Assembly (NCBI RefSeq): GCF_900115395.1
Contig: NZ_FOWE01000013.1
Location: 26,969-90,968, forward strand
DNA length: 64,000 bases
Reading direction: 5' to 3'
From: Geodermatophilus obscurus
GTDB lineage: Bacteria; Actinomycetota; Actinomycetes; Mycobacteriales; Geodermatophilaceae
Part shown: positions 26,916-35,782 of the stretch, piece after piece
Layout: each line of letters begins with the position of its first letter
Position numbering within the stretch: the first letter of the stretch is position 1
The notes under the pieces: generated by a model
The model's input: only the letters and a program-made list of their open reading frames with translations
Told to the model about the DNA's origin: nothing
The model's database searches: none
Translations under genes and position numbers: made by a program

Positions 26916-28013
26916 ATGACCTCCCGTCCCGACGCACCGGGGGCCGGTCCGGCCGGCGACGCGGCCGACACCGGGCCGATCCCGCTCGTCCGGCGCGTCC
27001 CGGCGCCACCACCGGTCGCGCCTGCGCGCGCCCCCGCCACCGGCCCGATCGCCGGGAGCCCGCCGGAGACGCCGGGCACGCGGGAGATCCCCGTCCCCAC
27101 GGGGGCCGCCGCGCTGCCCGGCTTCGGGCCGGACGGTGTCCTGGACGCCGGGCCGGTGCCCGGATCGGACCCCGAGCCGGACCTCGTCCCACCGAAGAGC
27201 AGCCGCGCCGGCCGCAACCTCGTCGCGGCCATCGGCGTCGGGCTCGCCCTGGGCGCGGTGATCCTCGCGTCGCTGCTGGTCTACCCGCCGGCGTTCCTGC
27301 TGGTCCTCGGGGTGGCGATCCTGATCGGCGTCGTCGAGCTGGTCCGCGCGCTGGAGGCCGGCGGCGCGCGCGCACCGCTCGCGCCGCTGCTCGTCGGCAC
27401 GGTCGCCATGCTGGCGCTGGCCTGGCTCCGCGGTGCCGACGGGCTGGTGGTCGCCTTCCTCCTCACCGTCGTCGCCGTCCTGTTCTGGCGCCTGGGCGAC
27501 GGGCCCGAGGGCTACCTGCGTGACGCCACGACCGGCGTCTTCGTCGCCCTCTACGTCCCGCTGCTCGCCGGGTTCTGCGTGCTGCTGCTCGTGCCCGACG
27601 ACGGCGCCGTGCGCGTGCTGGCCTTCATCGCCACCGTCGTCGGCAACGACGTCGGGGGCTACACCGCGGGCGTGCTGTTCGGCCGGCACCCGATGGCGCC
27701 GTCGGTCAGCCCGAAGAAGTCGTGGGAGGGCATGGCCGGGTCGATCGTGGCCTGCATCGCGGTCGCCACCCCGATCGTCACCCTGGGCCTCGGGGGTCCG
27801 TGGTGGGGCGGGGTGCTGCTCGGCGCCGCGCTCGCGGTCACCGCGACGGTGGGCGACCTCGGCGAGTCGCTGATCAAGCGGGACCTGGGCATCAAGGACA
27901 TGGGCACCCTGCTGCCGGGCCACGGCGGGATCATGGACCGCCTCGACAGCCTGCTGCCCTCGGCCGCGGTGGCCTACCTGCTGCTGTCCTGGGTGACCCC
28001 TCCGCCCGTCTGA
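26916..28013 (+). CDS. cdsA: Phosphatidate cytidylyltransferase
   Basis: 365 residues. It makes CDP-diacylglycerol from phosphatidate and CTP at the membrane. The first ~90 residues are a soluble Pro/Gly-rich extension, then several hydrophobic helices (LVAAIGVGLALGAVILASLLV and others). The signature SPKKSWEGMAGS and the C-terminal GHGGIMDRLDS are both present. It follows frr by 33 bp. The last 40 bp overlap, tail to tail, the reverse-strand DUF952-GNAT gene. Confidence 0.95.
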   Translation: MTSRPDAPGAGPAGDAADTGPIPLVRRVPAPPPVAPARAPATGPIAGSPPETPGTREIPVPTGAAALPGFGPDGVLDAGPVPGSDPEPDLVPPKSSRAGRNLVAAIGVGLALGAVILASLLVYPPAFLLVLGVAILIGVVELVRALEAGGARAPLAPLLVGTVAMLALAWLRGADGLVVAFLLTVVAVLFWRLGDGPEGYLRDATTGVFVALYVPLLAGFCVLLLVPDDGAVRVLAFIATVVGNDVGGYTAGVLFGRHPMAPSVSPKKSWEGMAGSIVACIAVATPIVTLGLGGPWWGGVLLGAALAVTATVGDLGESLIKRDLGIKDMGTLLPGHGGIMDRLDSLLPSAAVAYLLLSWVTPPPV

Positions 28014-29095
28014 GGCGGCCCCGTCGGTGCGGTCACCTCCCAGGTCGACCCCGCGACGGTGAAGCCTCGCCGTGCGTACCAGTGCCGCGGCCAGTCCGCG
28101 GCGAACGCCTCGAGCACGACCAGGTCGCAGCCGGCCGCCGCGGCCAGCTCCAGGCACCGCGCCAGCACGGCGTCCCCGTGTCCCCGTCCGCGCGCGGCCG
28201 GCTCGGTCATCACCGACTCGACCGCGGCGGTCGCGCCGTCCACCCGCAGCTGGCCCGCGGCCACCACCCGGCCCTCTTCGTGCACCGCGACGTCGTGCAC
28301 CGCGACGACCCGGTCGGTGTACTGCTCGCGGCCGACGAGCTGGGCGACGACGGCGTCGAGGTCGGGGAGCCCGGCCAGGTCACGGCGCCACGACGTCTCC
28401 CACAGAGGGTGCACCGCGCGCTGGTCGACCACCTCGGCCCGCTCGGCCCCGGGCAGCCCGGGCGCGGCGGCGCGGGTCATCCCCAGCAGCTCCTCGGCCT
28501 CCCAGCCGCGCCGGGCCAGCCCCCGGGCGACGTCGTCCGCGCCGGGCCCGCTCAGCGTCGCGACCGGGTGCGGCAGGCCCACGTCGACGGCGGCCCGCTC
28601 GACCGTCGCGGCGTCGACCGGCCCGTCCAGCAGCAGCCGGTTGTGGTCCCGGCTGTGCGGGAACCGCGGGTCGAGGACCGCCACCCCGCCGGGCACGTCG
28701 AGCACCTGCGCCGCGCGCCGGACCCGCACCGACAGCGACAGGGTCAGCGCCCGGCCCGGGGTGTCGCCGGGGGAGGGGAGCACCGGTGTGACCGGCGGCC
28801 GGTACGGGACGACGGCGACCACCGCGGACACCGGCAGCGGGCCGTACAGGTGCGGGAAGCGCATGCCGTCCGGGTCGCCGGGTACGCCGGGCTCCTCGAC
28901 CACCGGGCCGGGCAGCCGCGCCGGGTCGACGACGAGGAGCACAAGGTCGCGCCGCCCGGGGAACAGCCGCTGCGCCGGCAGGTGGACCTGCTCCGGCCAC
29001 GACAGGTGCACGAACGGCCCCTCCGGTCGCAACGCGCCGTCGTCGAGCGCGGCGCGCCAGGCGGCCGGTGTACCGAGGTGGACCAGGACGGTCAC
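27974..29095 (-). CDS. DUF952 and GNAT acetyltransferase fusion protein
   Basis: 373 residues from GTG 29095, which overlaps the stop of the upstream PPK2 gene (GTGA). Residues 1-~105 form a DUF952 domain: VHLGTPAAWRAAL, FVHLSWPEQV, and FPHLYGPLPVSAVVAV. The C-terminal ~150 residues are a GNAT domain, with the acetyl-CoA loop in EPAARGRGHGDAVLARCLEL (RGRGHG) and ending HWYARRGFTVAG. A middle region (residues ~110-220) is unassigned. The substrate is unknown. Fusion of the two domains suggests one enzyme modifying a small molecule, but that is inference. Confidence 0.8.
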   Translation of the reverse strand: MTVLVHLGTPAAWRAALDDGALRPEGPFVHLSWPEQVHLPAQRLFPGRRDLVLLVVDPARLPGPVVEEPGVPGDPDGMRFPHLYGPLPVSAVVAVVPYRPPVTPVLPSPGDTPGRALTLSLSVRVRRAAQVLDVPGGVAVLDPRFPHSRDHNRLLLDGPVDAATVERAAVDVGLPHPVATLSGPGADDVARGLARRGWEAEELLGMTRAAAPGLPGAERAEVVDQRAVHPLWETSWRRDLAGLPDLDAVVAQLVGREQYTDRVVAVHDVAVHEEGRVVAAGQLRVDGATAAVESVMTEPAARGRGHGDAVLARCLELAAAAGCDLVVLEAFAADWPRHWYARRGFTVAGSTWEVTAPTGPPQTGGGVTQDSSR

Positions 29096-29889
29096 GCCGC
29101 CGGGGCGTCGGGGTCGATCCCGCGGGCGGCCAGGGCCGCCTCGATCGCCTCGCACACGGTCCGGACGACGGTGACCCGCGCGGTCCGCTTGTCGTCGGCC
29201 GGCACGATCGTCCACCGCCCGCCCTCGTGGTCGGTGCGCGTGAGCATCTCCTCGACGGCGGCCTCGTAGGCGGGCCGCTTCTCGCGGTTGCGCCAGTCCT
29301 CGTCGGTGAGCTTCCAGGCGCGGTAGCGGTCCTGGGCACGCGACTCGAAGCGGCTCAGCTGTTCCTCGGGCGAGACGTGCATCCAGAACTTCACGAGGAT
29401 CGTGCCCTCGGCGGCCAGCGTCGTCTCGAGGTCGACGATCTCGCCGTAGGCCCGCTGCCACGCCTGCGCCGACGCGAAGCCCTCGACCCGCTCCACCAGC
29501 ACGCGGCCGTACCAGGTGCGGTCGAGCACGGCCATCCCGCCCCAGCCGGGCAGCACCGGCCAGAACCGCCACAGGAAGTGGTGCCGCTTCTCCGTGGGCG
29601 TGGGGGCGGCGAACTGGGCCACGCGGACGTGCCGCGGGTCGAGCTCGTCGACCAGCCGCTTGATCGCCCCGCCCTTGCCGGAGGCGTCCCACCCCTCGAA
29701 CAGCACGCACACCGGTGGCCCGATCGGCCCGCCGAGCTGGCCGCCGAGGAACAGTCGCAGGTGCACCAGGCGCTTCTGGGCCGCGGCGAGCTGTTCCTTG
29801 GCGTCCTTCTTGGACAGGTGTGCGGACAGGTCGACGTCGTCAAGTCGGCTCACCTCGCTGAGCCTGGCGCACCGGGGCGTGGTCGGCAC
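29092..29889 (-). CDS. Polyphosphate kinase 2 (PPK2) family protein
   Basis: 265 residues. PPK2 enzymes transfer phosphate between polyphosphate and nucleotides. Walker A is VLFEGWDASGKGGAIKRL, with lid and base-recognition segments HFLWRFWPVLPGWGGMAVLDRTWYGR-like around residues 105-130 and the motif KFWMHVSPEEQLSRFESR. The WYGRVL and DWRNREKRPAYE stretches match class I/III PPK2. The first ~15 residues may not be translated; an alternative start is possible at VSRLDDVDL. It lies between a TrmH-type gene (12 bp upstream) and the DUF952-GNAT gene. Confidence 0.9.
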   Translation of the reverse strand: MPTTPRCARLSEVSRLDDVDLSAHLSKKDAKEQLAAAQKRLVHLRLFLGGQLGGPIGPPVCVLFEGWDASGKGGAIKRLVDELDPRHVRVAQFAAPTPTEKRHHFLWRFWPVLPGWGGMAVLDRTWYGRVLVERVEGFASAQAWQRAYGEIVDLETTLAAEGTILVKFWMHVSPEEQLSRFESRAQDRYRAWKLTDEDWRNREKRPAYEAAVEEMLTRTDHEGGRWTIVPADDKRTARVTVVRTVCEAIEAALAARGIDPDAPAA

Positions 29890-29901
29890 CTGGTGCGGTC
29901 C

Positions 29902-30537
29902 TCAGGGGAGCGGCGCGTGCTGCCGGACCCAGGCGTGCATGGCGATGCCCGCCGCGACGCCGGCGTTGATCGAGCGGGTCGAGCCGAACTGGGCGATCGA
30001 CAGCACGTCGTCGGCCAGCGCCCGCGCCTCTGCCGACAGGCCCGTGCCCTCCTGGCCGAACAGCAGCACGCACGCGCGCGGCAGCTCCGCGGTCTCCAGG
30101 GGCCGCGCGCCGGGCAGGTTGTCGACGGCGAGCACCGGGAGCCCGGCGTCGCCGGCCCACGAGCCCAGTGCCGCGGCGTCGGGGTGGTGGCGGACGTGCA
30201 GGTACCGGTCGGTGACCATCGCCCCGCGCCGGTTCCAGCGCTTGCGGCCGACCACGTGGACCTCGGCGGCGAGGAAGGCGTTGGCGGTGCGCACCACCGT
30301 CCCGATGTTGAGGTCGTGCCGCCAGTTCTCGATGGCGACGTGGAAGGCGTGCCGGCGCGGGTCGAGGTCGGCGACGATCGCCTCGACCGTCCAGTAGCGG
30401 TACCGGTCGACCACGTTGCGCCGGTCACCGGTGGCCAGCAGCTCGGGGTCGTAGCGGGGGTCCTGGGGCCACGGGCCCTCCCAGGGGCCGACTCCCACGC
30501 CGTCGAGCGGGACGGGCGCCTCCTCCGCCTGGCTCAC
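29902..30537 (-). CDS. TrmH/SpoU-family RNA 2'-O-methyltransferase
   Basis: 211 residues from GTG 30537. The SPOUT knot signatures are clear: ENWRHDLNIGTVVRTANAFL (N-I-G-x-x-x-R), VLLFGQEGTGLSAEA (motif 2) and IAQFGSTRSINAGVAAGIAMH (motif 3, S-x-N-x-x-x-A). The N-terminal ~45 residues are an acidic/Pro-rich extension. It methylates a ribose in tRNA or rRNA; the exact target is not deducible. It is the first gene of a reverse-strand cluster with ppk2 and DUF952-GNAT. Confidence 0.9.
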   Translation of the reverse strand: MSQAEEAPVPLDGVGVGPWEGPWPQDPRYDPELLATGDRRNVVDRYRYWTVEAIVADLDPRRHAFHVAIENWRHDLNIGTVVRTANAFLAAEVHVVGRKRWNRRGAMVTDRYLHVRHHPDAAALGSWAGDAGLPVLAVDNLPGARPLETAELPRACVLLFGQEGTGLSAEARALADDVLSIAQFGSTRSINAGVAAGIAMHAWVRQHAPLP

Positions 30538-30642
30538 CCCGTCGACGCTAGCCGGTCGCGCCTCCGGCACCCGGCGCGGTCCGTCGGGCACGATGGCGAC
30601 AACGGGTGAGGGACATGTGACCAACCGTGACTGCGAGGTGGG

Positions 30643-32391
30643 ATGACGGCACGACAGGACGGCGAGGTGCCGGTCGAGGGCGCGTGGGTCGAGGGCGCGT
30701 CGGTCGAGGAGCCGTCGGTCGAGGAGTGGCAGGACTGGCTGCCCGAGTGGCTCACCGCACCGGTGGAGCTCCCGGCCGACCTCGGCACGGCCGGTCCCGA
30801 CCGGAACGGCCCGGCTCCCGGGGACGACCCCGAGGGTGGCGTCCCCGCCGAGCCCCCGGCCGGGACGGCCGCACCCGAGGACGTCGCACCCGAGGACGTC
30901 GCACCCGAGGACGTCGCACCCGAGGACGTCGCACCCGAGGACGTCGCACCCGAGGACGTCGCACCCGAGGACGTCGCACCCGAGGACGTCGCACCCGAGG
31001 ACGTCGCACCCGAGGACGTCGCACCCGAGGACGTCGCACCCGAGGACGTCGCACCCGAGGACGTCGTGGCCGAGGACGTCGTGGCCGCGGACGTCGTGGC
31101 CGCGGACGTCGTGGCCGCGGACGTCGTGCCCGCGGACGTCGTGGCCGCGGACGTCGTGCCCGCGGACGTCGTGCCCGCGGACGTCGTGCCCGCGGACGTC
31201 GTGCCCGCGGACGTCGTGCCCGCGGACGTCGTGCCCGCGGACGTCGTGGCCGACGTCGATCCGGACGGCGTGCCGCCCGCCGAGACCGTGCACGTCGAGA
31301 CGGTGGACGTCGAGACGGTGGACGTCGAGACCGTCCCCGACGAGGAGGTGCCCGACGAGGGCGTGCCTCACGAGAGCGTGCCCGACGAGGGAGTGCCTCA
31401 CGAGGGCGTGCCCGAGGACGCCGTCACGGCTGCACCGCTCGACGACGTCGCCACGGACGACGTGCTGGCCGACGACGTCCTGCCCGTGTACGGCTCTCCC
31501 CGCGACTCCTGGTACGCGGTGCCCGAGGTGCCCGCCGGCCCCGACCTCCCGGACGTCGGGGTGGCCGCGGTGCCGAGGGTCGTCGTCGGGCCCCGGGTCC
31601 GCCCCCGGCGCCGCCGCCTGCGGACCGCCGTGCTGGTCGGGCTGTTCGCGGTCGGCGGCGTCGCGGGCGCGGCGGTGGTGGAGCGGTCCTCGTCGGCGCC
31701 GGAGCCGACGGCCGCGGTCCAGACGTCGCCGGGTCCGACCGCCGCCCCGACGCGGACCGTCCCGGCGCCCCGGCCCTCCGGGATCGCCGACGCCGTCACC
31801 GCCGCGCCGACGACCGGTGCACCGGTGCCGTCCACCCCCGCGCCGGAGTCCGCCGCGGAGTCCGCCGCGGGGTCCGGTGCGGACGCGGCCCGGGCTCCGG
31901 TCCGCGTCCCGGGGACCCGAGCGCGCGCCACGGCGACCGACCCGGCACCGACCCCGGCACCGTCCGCGGCGCCTTCCCGGGGAGTCCGTCCGCCGGTCGC
32001 CGCCCCGACCCGCACCCCGGCGCGCCCGACCGCGGCGCGCCCCACCACAGCGCGCCCGACCCCGGCGCGCCCCACCACGACGCGCCCCACCACGACGCGC
32101 CCCGGCCCGACGGCGACCGCGCCCGTGACGGGGCCGACCCTGACCCCCGTGCCGACCCGGACGCCGACCCGGACCCCGCCCCGGCCGACGGTCCCGAGCC
32201 CGAGCCCGGCCCCGGTCCCGCCTCCGGCGCCGACCGGACCGACCACCGACCCGGCCGAGCCCACCGTCCCCGCCGAGCCCAGCAGCCCGGTGGAGTCCCC
32301 GGACACCGCGGAGCCCCCGGACCCGACGGCGGGCGACGCCGGCGGCACCGGGGACCCCGGCGCAGCGGACGGCGGCGCGCCGACGCCCTGA
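30643..32391 (+). CDS. Repeat-rich single-pass membrane protein, Pro/Thr-rich exterior
   Basis: 582 residues in three parts. Residues 77-201 are a 25-unit pentapeptide repeat (13 APEDV, then [15 protein letters not shown]). The acidic stretch that follows contains further degenerate repeats ([19 protein letters not shown]). A basic patch ([10 protein letters not shown]) precedes one membrane helix ([17 protein letters not shown]) near residues 330-346. The last ~235 residues are Pro/Thr/Ala-rich. By the positive-inside rule the repeat part is cytoplasmic and the Pro-rich tail external. No enzyme domain is visible. It starts 106 bp from the divergent TrmH gene. I do not recognise a family. Confidence 0.75.
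   Translation: MTARQDGEVPVEGAWVEGASVEEPSVEEWQDWLPEWLTAPVELPADLGTAGPDRNGPAPGDDPEGGVPAEPPAGTAAPEDVAPEDVAPEDVAPEDVAPEDVAPEDVAPEDVAPEDVAPEDVAPEDVAPEDVAPEDVAPEDVVAEDVVAADVVAADVVAADVVPADVVAADVVPADVVPADVVPADVVPADVVPADVVPADVVADVDPDGVPPAETVHVETVDVETVDVETVPDEEVPDEGVPHESVPDEGVPHEGVPEDAVTAAPLDDVATDDVLADDVLPVYGSPRDSWYAVPEVPAGPDLPDVGVAAVPRVVVGPRVRPRRRRLRTAVLVGLFAVGGVAGAAVVERSSSAPEPTAAVQTSPGPTAAPTRTVPAPRPSGIADAVTAAPTTGAPVPSTPAPESAAESAAGSGADAARAPVRVPGTRARATATDPAPTPAPSAAPSRGVRPPVAAPTRTPARPTAARPTTARPTPARPTTTRPTTTRPGPTATAPVTGPTLTPVPTRTPTRTPPRPTVPSPSPAPVPPPAPTGPTTDPAEPTVPAEPSSPVESPDTAEPPDPTAGDAGGTGDPGAADGGAPTP
30871..31245 (+). repeat. 25 tandem 15-bp units coding for (A/V)xxDV
   Basis: Thirteen identical copies of GCACCCGAGGACGTC (30871-31065) are followed by twelve variants, GTGGCCGAGGACGTC, GTGGCCGCGGACGTC or GTGCCCGCGGACGTC. 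The identical copies show recent expansion or homogenisation. Every unit is a whole number of codons, so copy-number changes keep the frame. Confidence 0.97.
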
Positions 32392-32453
32392 GCGAGCGAC
32401 CTCACCCCCGGCGGGCGCCACGGGGTGCTGCCGGGTGGGACGATGGAACGGCC

Positions 32454-33629
32454 ATGACTGCCCTGCCCCTCGTCTTCGACGCCCCGCGCCGGGGCAAGCC
32501 GCCGCGCCACCTCGCCGACCTCAGCCGCGAGGAGGCGCGCGCCGCCGTGGTCGAGCTCGGGCAGCCGGCCTTCCGCGCCGACCAGCTGGCCCGCCACTGG
32601 TTCCGCGGGGTCACCGACACCGCGCGGATGACCGACGTGCCCGCCGCCGTCCGCGAGACCCTCGCCGAGGCGCTGCTCCCGGACCTGCTCACGCCCGTGC
32701 GCACGCTGAGCGCCGACGGCGGCCGGACCCGCAAGACGCTGTGGCGGCTGCACGACGGCGCGCTGGTCGAGAGCGTGCTGATGCGCTACCCCGACCGCGC
32801 CACCGTCTGCATCTCCAGCCAGGCCGGCTGTGGCATGGCCTGCCCGTTCTGCGCCACCGGCCAGAACGGCCTCACCCGCAACCTCTCGGCCGCCGAGATC
32901 ATCGGTCAGGCGGTCGCCGCGGCGGCCGCCATGGCCGACGGCGAGGTGCCCGGCGGGCCGGGCCGGCTGTCCAACGTCGTGTTCATGGGCATGGGGGAGC
33001 CGCTGGCCAACTACCCGCGGGTGCGCCAGACGCTGCGCGCCCTGCTGGCCCCGGCGCCGTGGGGTCTGGGCCTGTCCCAGCGCTCGGTGACGGTGTCCAC
33101 GGTGGGGCTGGTGCCGGCGATCCGGAAGCTCACCGAGGAGGGCCTGGCGGTCACCCTCGCCGTCAGCCTGCACGCGCCCGACGACGAGCTGCGCGACACC
33201 CTCGTGCCGATCAACACGCGGTGGAAGGTGGGCGAGGTCGTCGAGGCCGCCGACGCCTACGCCGCCCGCACGGGCCGCCGCTACTCGGTCGAGTACGCGC
33301 TGATCCGCGACGTCAACGACCAGCCCGAGCGCGCCGACCTGCTCGGCCGGCTGCTCGCCGGGAAGCGGGCGCACGTCAACCTCATCCCGCTCAACCCCAC
33401 GCCGGGCAGCCCCTGGGACGCCAGCCCGCTCCCGGCGCAGCGCGAGTTCGTGGCACGGCTGCGCGCCGCCGGGGTGCCGACGACGGTCCGCGACACCCGC
33501 GGCCAGGACATCGACGGCGCCTGCGGCCAGCTCGCCGCCGCCGACCGGGTCGAGGGCGTGCCCACCGTGGCCGTCCCCGCGCCGTCCCTCGAGCCGCCGG
33601 TGGAGTTGGGCGCCGAGGCCGACGGGTGA
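32454..33629 (+). CDS. rlmN: 23S rRNA/tRNA A2 methyltransferase RlmN
   Basis: 391 residues from ATG 32454. This radical-SAM enzyme methylates C2 of A2503 in 23S rRNA and A37 in some tRNAs. The cluster motif is [19 protein letters not shown] (C-x3-C-x2-C). [17 protein letters not shown] is the GGE-like SAM segment, and the catalytic C-terminal Cys is in [11 protein letters not shown]. The N-domain has [13 protein letters not shown]. Its stop overlaps the GTG of the VIT-family gene. Confidence 0.96.
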   Translation: MTALPLVFDAPRRGKPPRHLADLSREEARAAVVELGQPAFRADQLARHWFRGVTDTARMTDVPAAVRETLAEALLPDLLTPVRTLSADGGRTRKTLWRLHDGALVESVLMRYPDRATVCISSQAGCGMACPFCATGQNGLTRNLSAAEIIGQAVAAAAAMADGEVPGGPGRLSNVVFMGMGEPLANYPRVRQTLRALLAPAPWGLGLSQRSVTVSTVGLVPAIRKLTEEGLAVTLAVSLHAPDDELRDTLVPINTRWKVGEVVEAADAYAARTGRRYSVEYALIRDVNDQPERADLLGRLLAGKRAHVNLIPLNPTPGSPWDASPLPAQREFVARLRAAGVPTTVRDTRGQDIDGACGQLAAADRVEGVPTVAVPAPSLEPPVELGAEADG

Positions 33630-34342
33630 CCACGGACGCCCCCGCCGCCGAGGCGCACGAGCACAGCCACGCCGACGTCTCCGGCGGGTGGCTGCGGGCC
33701 GCGGTCTTCGGCGCGATGGACGGGCTGGTCACCAACACCGCGCTGGTCGCCGGCGTCGGCGGCGGGGGCGCGGCGCCGCGCGCGATCGTGCTGACCGGGG
33801 TCGCCGGCCTGGTCGCGGGCGCGATCTCCATGGCGCTGGGTGAGTACACCTCGGTCAAGACGCAGAACGAGCAGCTCGACCTCGAGGTGGAGAAGGAGCG
33901 CCGCGAGCTCGAGCGCAACCCCGGCGGGGAGCTCGCCGAGCTGGTCACGATGCTGCGCGTCCGCGGCGTCGACGCCGACCTCGCCCAGCAGGTCGCCGTC
34001 CAGCTGCACCGCGACCCCGACATCGCGCTGCGGCTGCACGTGGTGGCCGAGCTGGGCCTGAACCCGGCGGACAAGCCCTCACCGCGGACGGCGGCGGTCT
34101 CGTCGTTCCTGACGTTCTCGCTGGGCGCCGCGCTGCCGCTGCTGCCCTACCTGTTCGGGGTGTCGCTGCTGTGGGTGGCGCTGCTGTGCGGCGGGGTCGG
34201 CCTGGTCGCGGCCGGCGCGCTGTCCTCGCGCTTCACGCCGCGGCCCTGGTGGTACGCGGGGCTGCGGCAGCTGGTGTTCGGTGCGCTGGCGGCCGGCGCG
34301 ACCTACGCCATCGGTGCGGCGATCGGCGTCACCGCGGCCTGA
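33626..34342 (+). CDS. VIT1/CCC1-family transporter
   Basis: 238 residues starting at GTG 33626 inside the rlmN stop (GTGA). The family moves Fe2+ or Mn2+. [20 protein letters not shown] is the VIT1 first helix, [14 protein letters not shown] the second (G-E-Y-x-S), followed by a charged cytosolic insert. Three more hydrophobic helices end the protein ([20 protein letters not shown] and others). The His-rich N-terminus (EAHEHSHAD) may bind metal. The cargo is not determined. Confidence 0.88.
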   Translation: MTTDAPAAEAHEHSHADVSGGWLRAAVFGAMDGLVTNTALVAGVGGGGAAPRAIVLTGVAGLVAGAISMALGEYTSVKTQNEQLDLEVEKERRELERNPGGELAELVTMLRVRGVDADLAQQVAVQLHRDPDIALRLHVVAELGLNPADKPSPRTAAVSSFLTFSLGAALPLLPYLFGVSLLWVALLCGGVGLVAAGALSSRFTPRPWWYAGLRQLVFGALAAGATYAIGAAIGVTAA

Positions 34343-34423
34343 GCGGCACGCGAGGTCCTGGAACGGCCCCCTGTGGGGCACCGCCGCGAGCTCGCGAGCG
34401 GTGGGGGACAGGGGCTCCTCCGA

Positions 34424-34744
34424 CTACGGGCGCCAGGCGGTGCGCTTGCGGCGGATGTCCCAGATCAGCATCCCCGCCATGCCACCGGCGATGGCGACCA
34501 GCCAGATGTCCTCCATCCGGGCCTCGTGGTTGCCCCACAGGTAGGACAGGATCGCCAGGACCATGATCCAGCCGGTGATCTGGCCCCACTTGCCGGCCCG
34601 CCCGTGCCAGCCCCAGTCCTCGGGGCGCTCGTCCTCGATCGGGTGCGCTCCGGCGCGGACGACGGCCTCTTCGCGGTTGGGCTGGTTGACGCGCGTGGTC
34701 AGCGGGTTGTGCTGGCGGACCCCGGGGCCGTGCTGCTCGCTCAC
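34424..34744 (-). CDS. DUF2631 small membrane protein
   Basis: 106 residues from GTG 34744, chosen because AGGA lies seven bases upstream; an ATG three codons earlier lacks spacing for a site. PTRVNQPNREEAVVRAGAHP-like residues (TRVNQPNREEAVVRAG) match the DUF2631 N-terminus. Two hydrophobic helices follow (WIMVLAILSYLWGN, IWLVAIAGGMAGMLIW), then a basic end (RRKRTAWRP). The family is actinobacterial and of unknown function. Confidence 0.8.
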   Translation of the reverse strand: MSEQHGPGVRQHNPLTTRVNQPNREEAVVRAGAHPIEDERPEDWGWHGRAGKWGQITGWIMVLAILSYLWGNHEARMEDIWLVAIAGGMAGMLIWDIRRKRTAWRP

Positions 34745-34799
34745 GCCCCCCATCCTGCCAGCCGGGACCGCCCGGCACCGCGCGAGGTGCGGCGGGTCG

Positions 34800-35780
34800 T
34801 CACCGGTCGCAGGTGAGTCCCGCGGCGGCGAGGGCGGCGGCGGTCCCGGCCGTGGGCATGCGCGGGAGCGTGCCGCCCACCGGGTCGGCCGCCGGGAGGA
34901 GGCGGACCGTGCCGACGTCGGCGCGGGCGAGCCCGGCCAGGTCCGCGACCGAGGTCCCGGGGTCCACGGCGAGGGCGCCCGAGGCGGCCCAGGCCACCGC
35001 CTGCAGCCGCCACGGCCGCGTCAGCGACCCCTGCACCTGCTCGACGAGGCTCGACAGGACGGTGCCGGCGGCGCCGGCCCGGCCGTCGGGGTCGACCGGC
35101 GCGCGCACCCACTCGCCGTCCACGAGGTGCTCGGGGTGCCGCGAGCGGACGAGGGCCAGCGCGGTGACGCCGTCCACGCGCCGGCGTCCGGCGTCCTCGA
35201 GCAGCAGGCCGGCCCGCCGGTCCCGGACGGGCTCGGGGACGTCGACCTCCAGCCCGCCGGCGGCGTCGACCACGGCGGCGAAGCCGGCCAGGTCCACGGT
35301 GACGAGGTGGTCGGCGGGGATGCCCAGCCGGCAGAGGGCGCCCACGGTGGCCTGCGGCCCCTCGCGCCAGGTGAGGGCCAGCCGTCCCGGACGCCGGTCG
35401 ACCCGCGTCACCAGGTCGCGCGGGACCGACAGCACGGTCGTGCCCGCGTCGGTCTGGTGCACCACCAGGACGACGTCGGCCCGGGCCCCGGGGAAGGACG
35501 ACACGGGGCCGAAGTGCCGCCGGTCGGCACCGGCCGGGAGCTCCTCGCGGGAGTCCAGGCCGACGAGGACCCAGGTGCGGCCGTCGGAGTCGTCGGCGGC
35601 CAGCTCGACCGGGACCTCGTCGATCCGGGCGGCGAGCGCCCCGGCGTCGGCGGCCCCGGCGACGAGGAGGAGGGCCAGGACGGCGAGGACGAACCGGGCC
35701 CGGGGGCGGCGCCGGTGCGGAGACGGCCGACGCCGGCCAGGGGAGCCCTGGCCGGCGTCGGTGTCGTGCGGTGCGGTCAC
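34800..35780 (-). CDS. LytR-CpsA-Psr (LCP) family protein
   Basis: 326 residues; one membrane helix near the N-terminus (FVLAVLALLLVAGAADAGAL). LCP enzymes attach cell-wall glycopolymers (arabinogalactan or teichoic-type) to peptidoglycan outside the membrane. Family marks: RADVVLVV, TVLSVPRDLVTRV (Arg/Asp of the active site), DLAGFAAVVDAAGGLEVDVP and GVTALALVRSRH (R-x-R-H). The GTG start follows the stop of the LAXTG protein by two bases, so both are co-translated. Confidence 0.9.
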   Translation of the reverse strand: MTAPHDTDAGQGSPGRRRPSPHRRRPRARFVLAVLALLLVAGAADAGALAARIDEVPVELAADDSDGRTWVLVGLDSREELPAGADRRHFGPVSSFPGARADVVLVVHQTDAGTTVLSVPRDLVTRVDRRPGRLALTWREGPQATVGALCRLGIPADHLVTVDLAGFAAVVDAAGGLEVDVPEPVRDRRAGLLLEDAGRRRVDGVTALALVRSRHPEHLVDGEWVRAPVDPDGRAGAAGTVLSSLVEQVQGSLTRPWRLQAVAWAASGALAVDPGTSVADLAGLARADVGTVRLLPAADPVGGTLPRMPTAGTAAALAAAGLTCDR

Positions 35781-35782
35781 GC

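Noticed and set aside
30871..31245. Possible CRISPR or minisatellite outside genes
   Set aside because: Units abut without spacers, are 15 bp, and lie in one open frame with a membrane helix after them.
30627..32453. Long forward frame fused upstream of RlmN, with Arg-Gly repeats
   Set aside because: It is the third frame of the repeat gene; RlmN signatures start only at ATG 32454.
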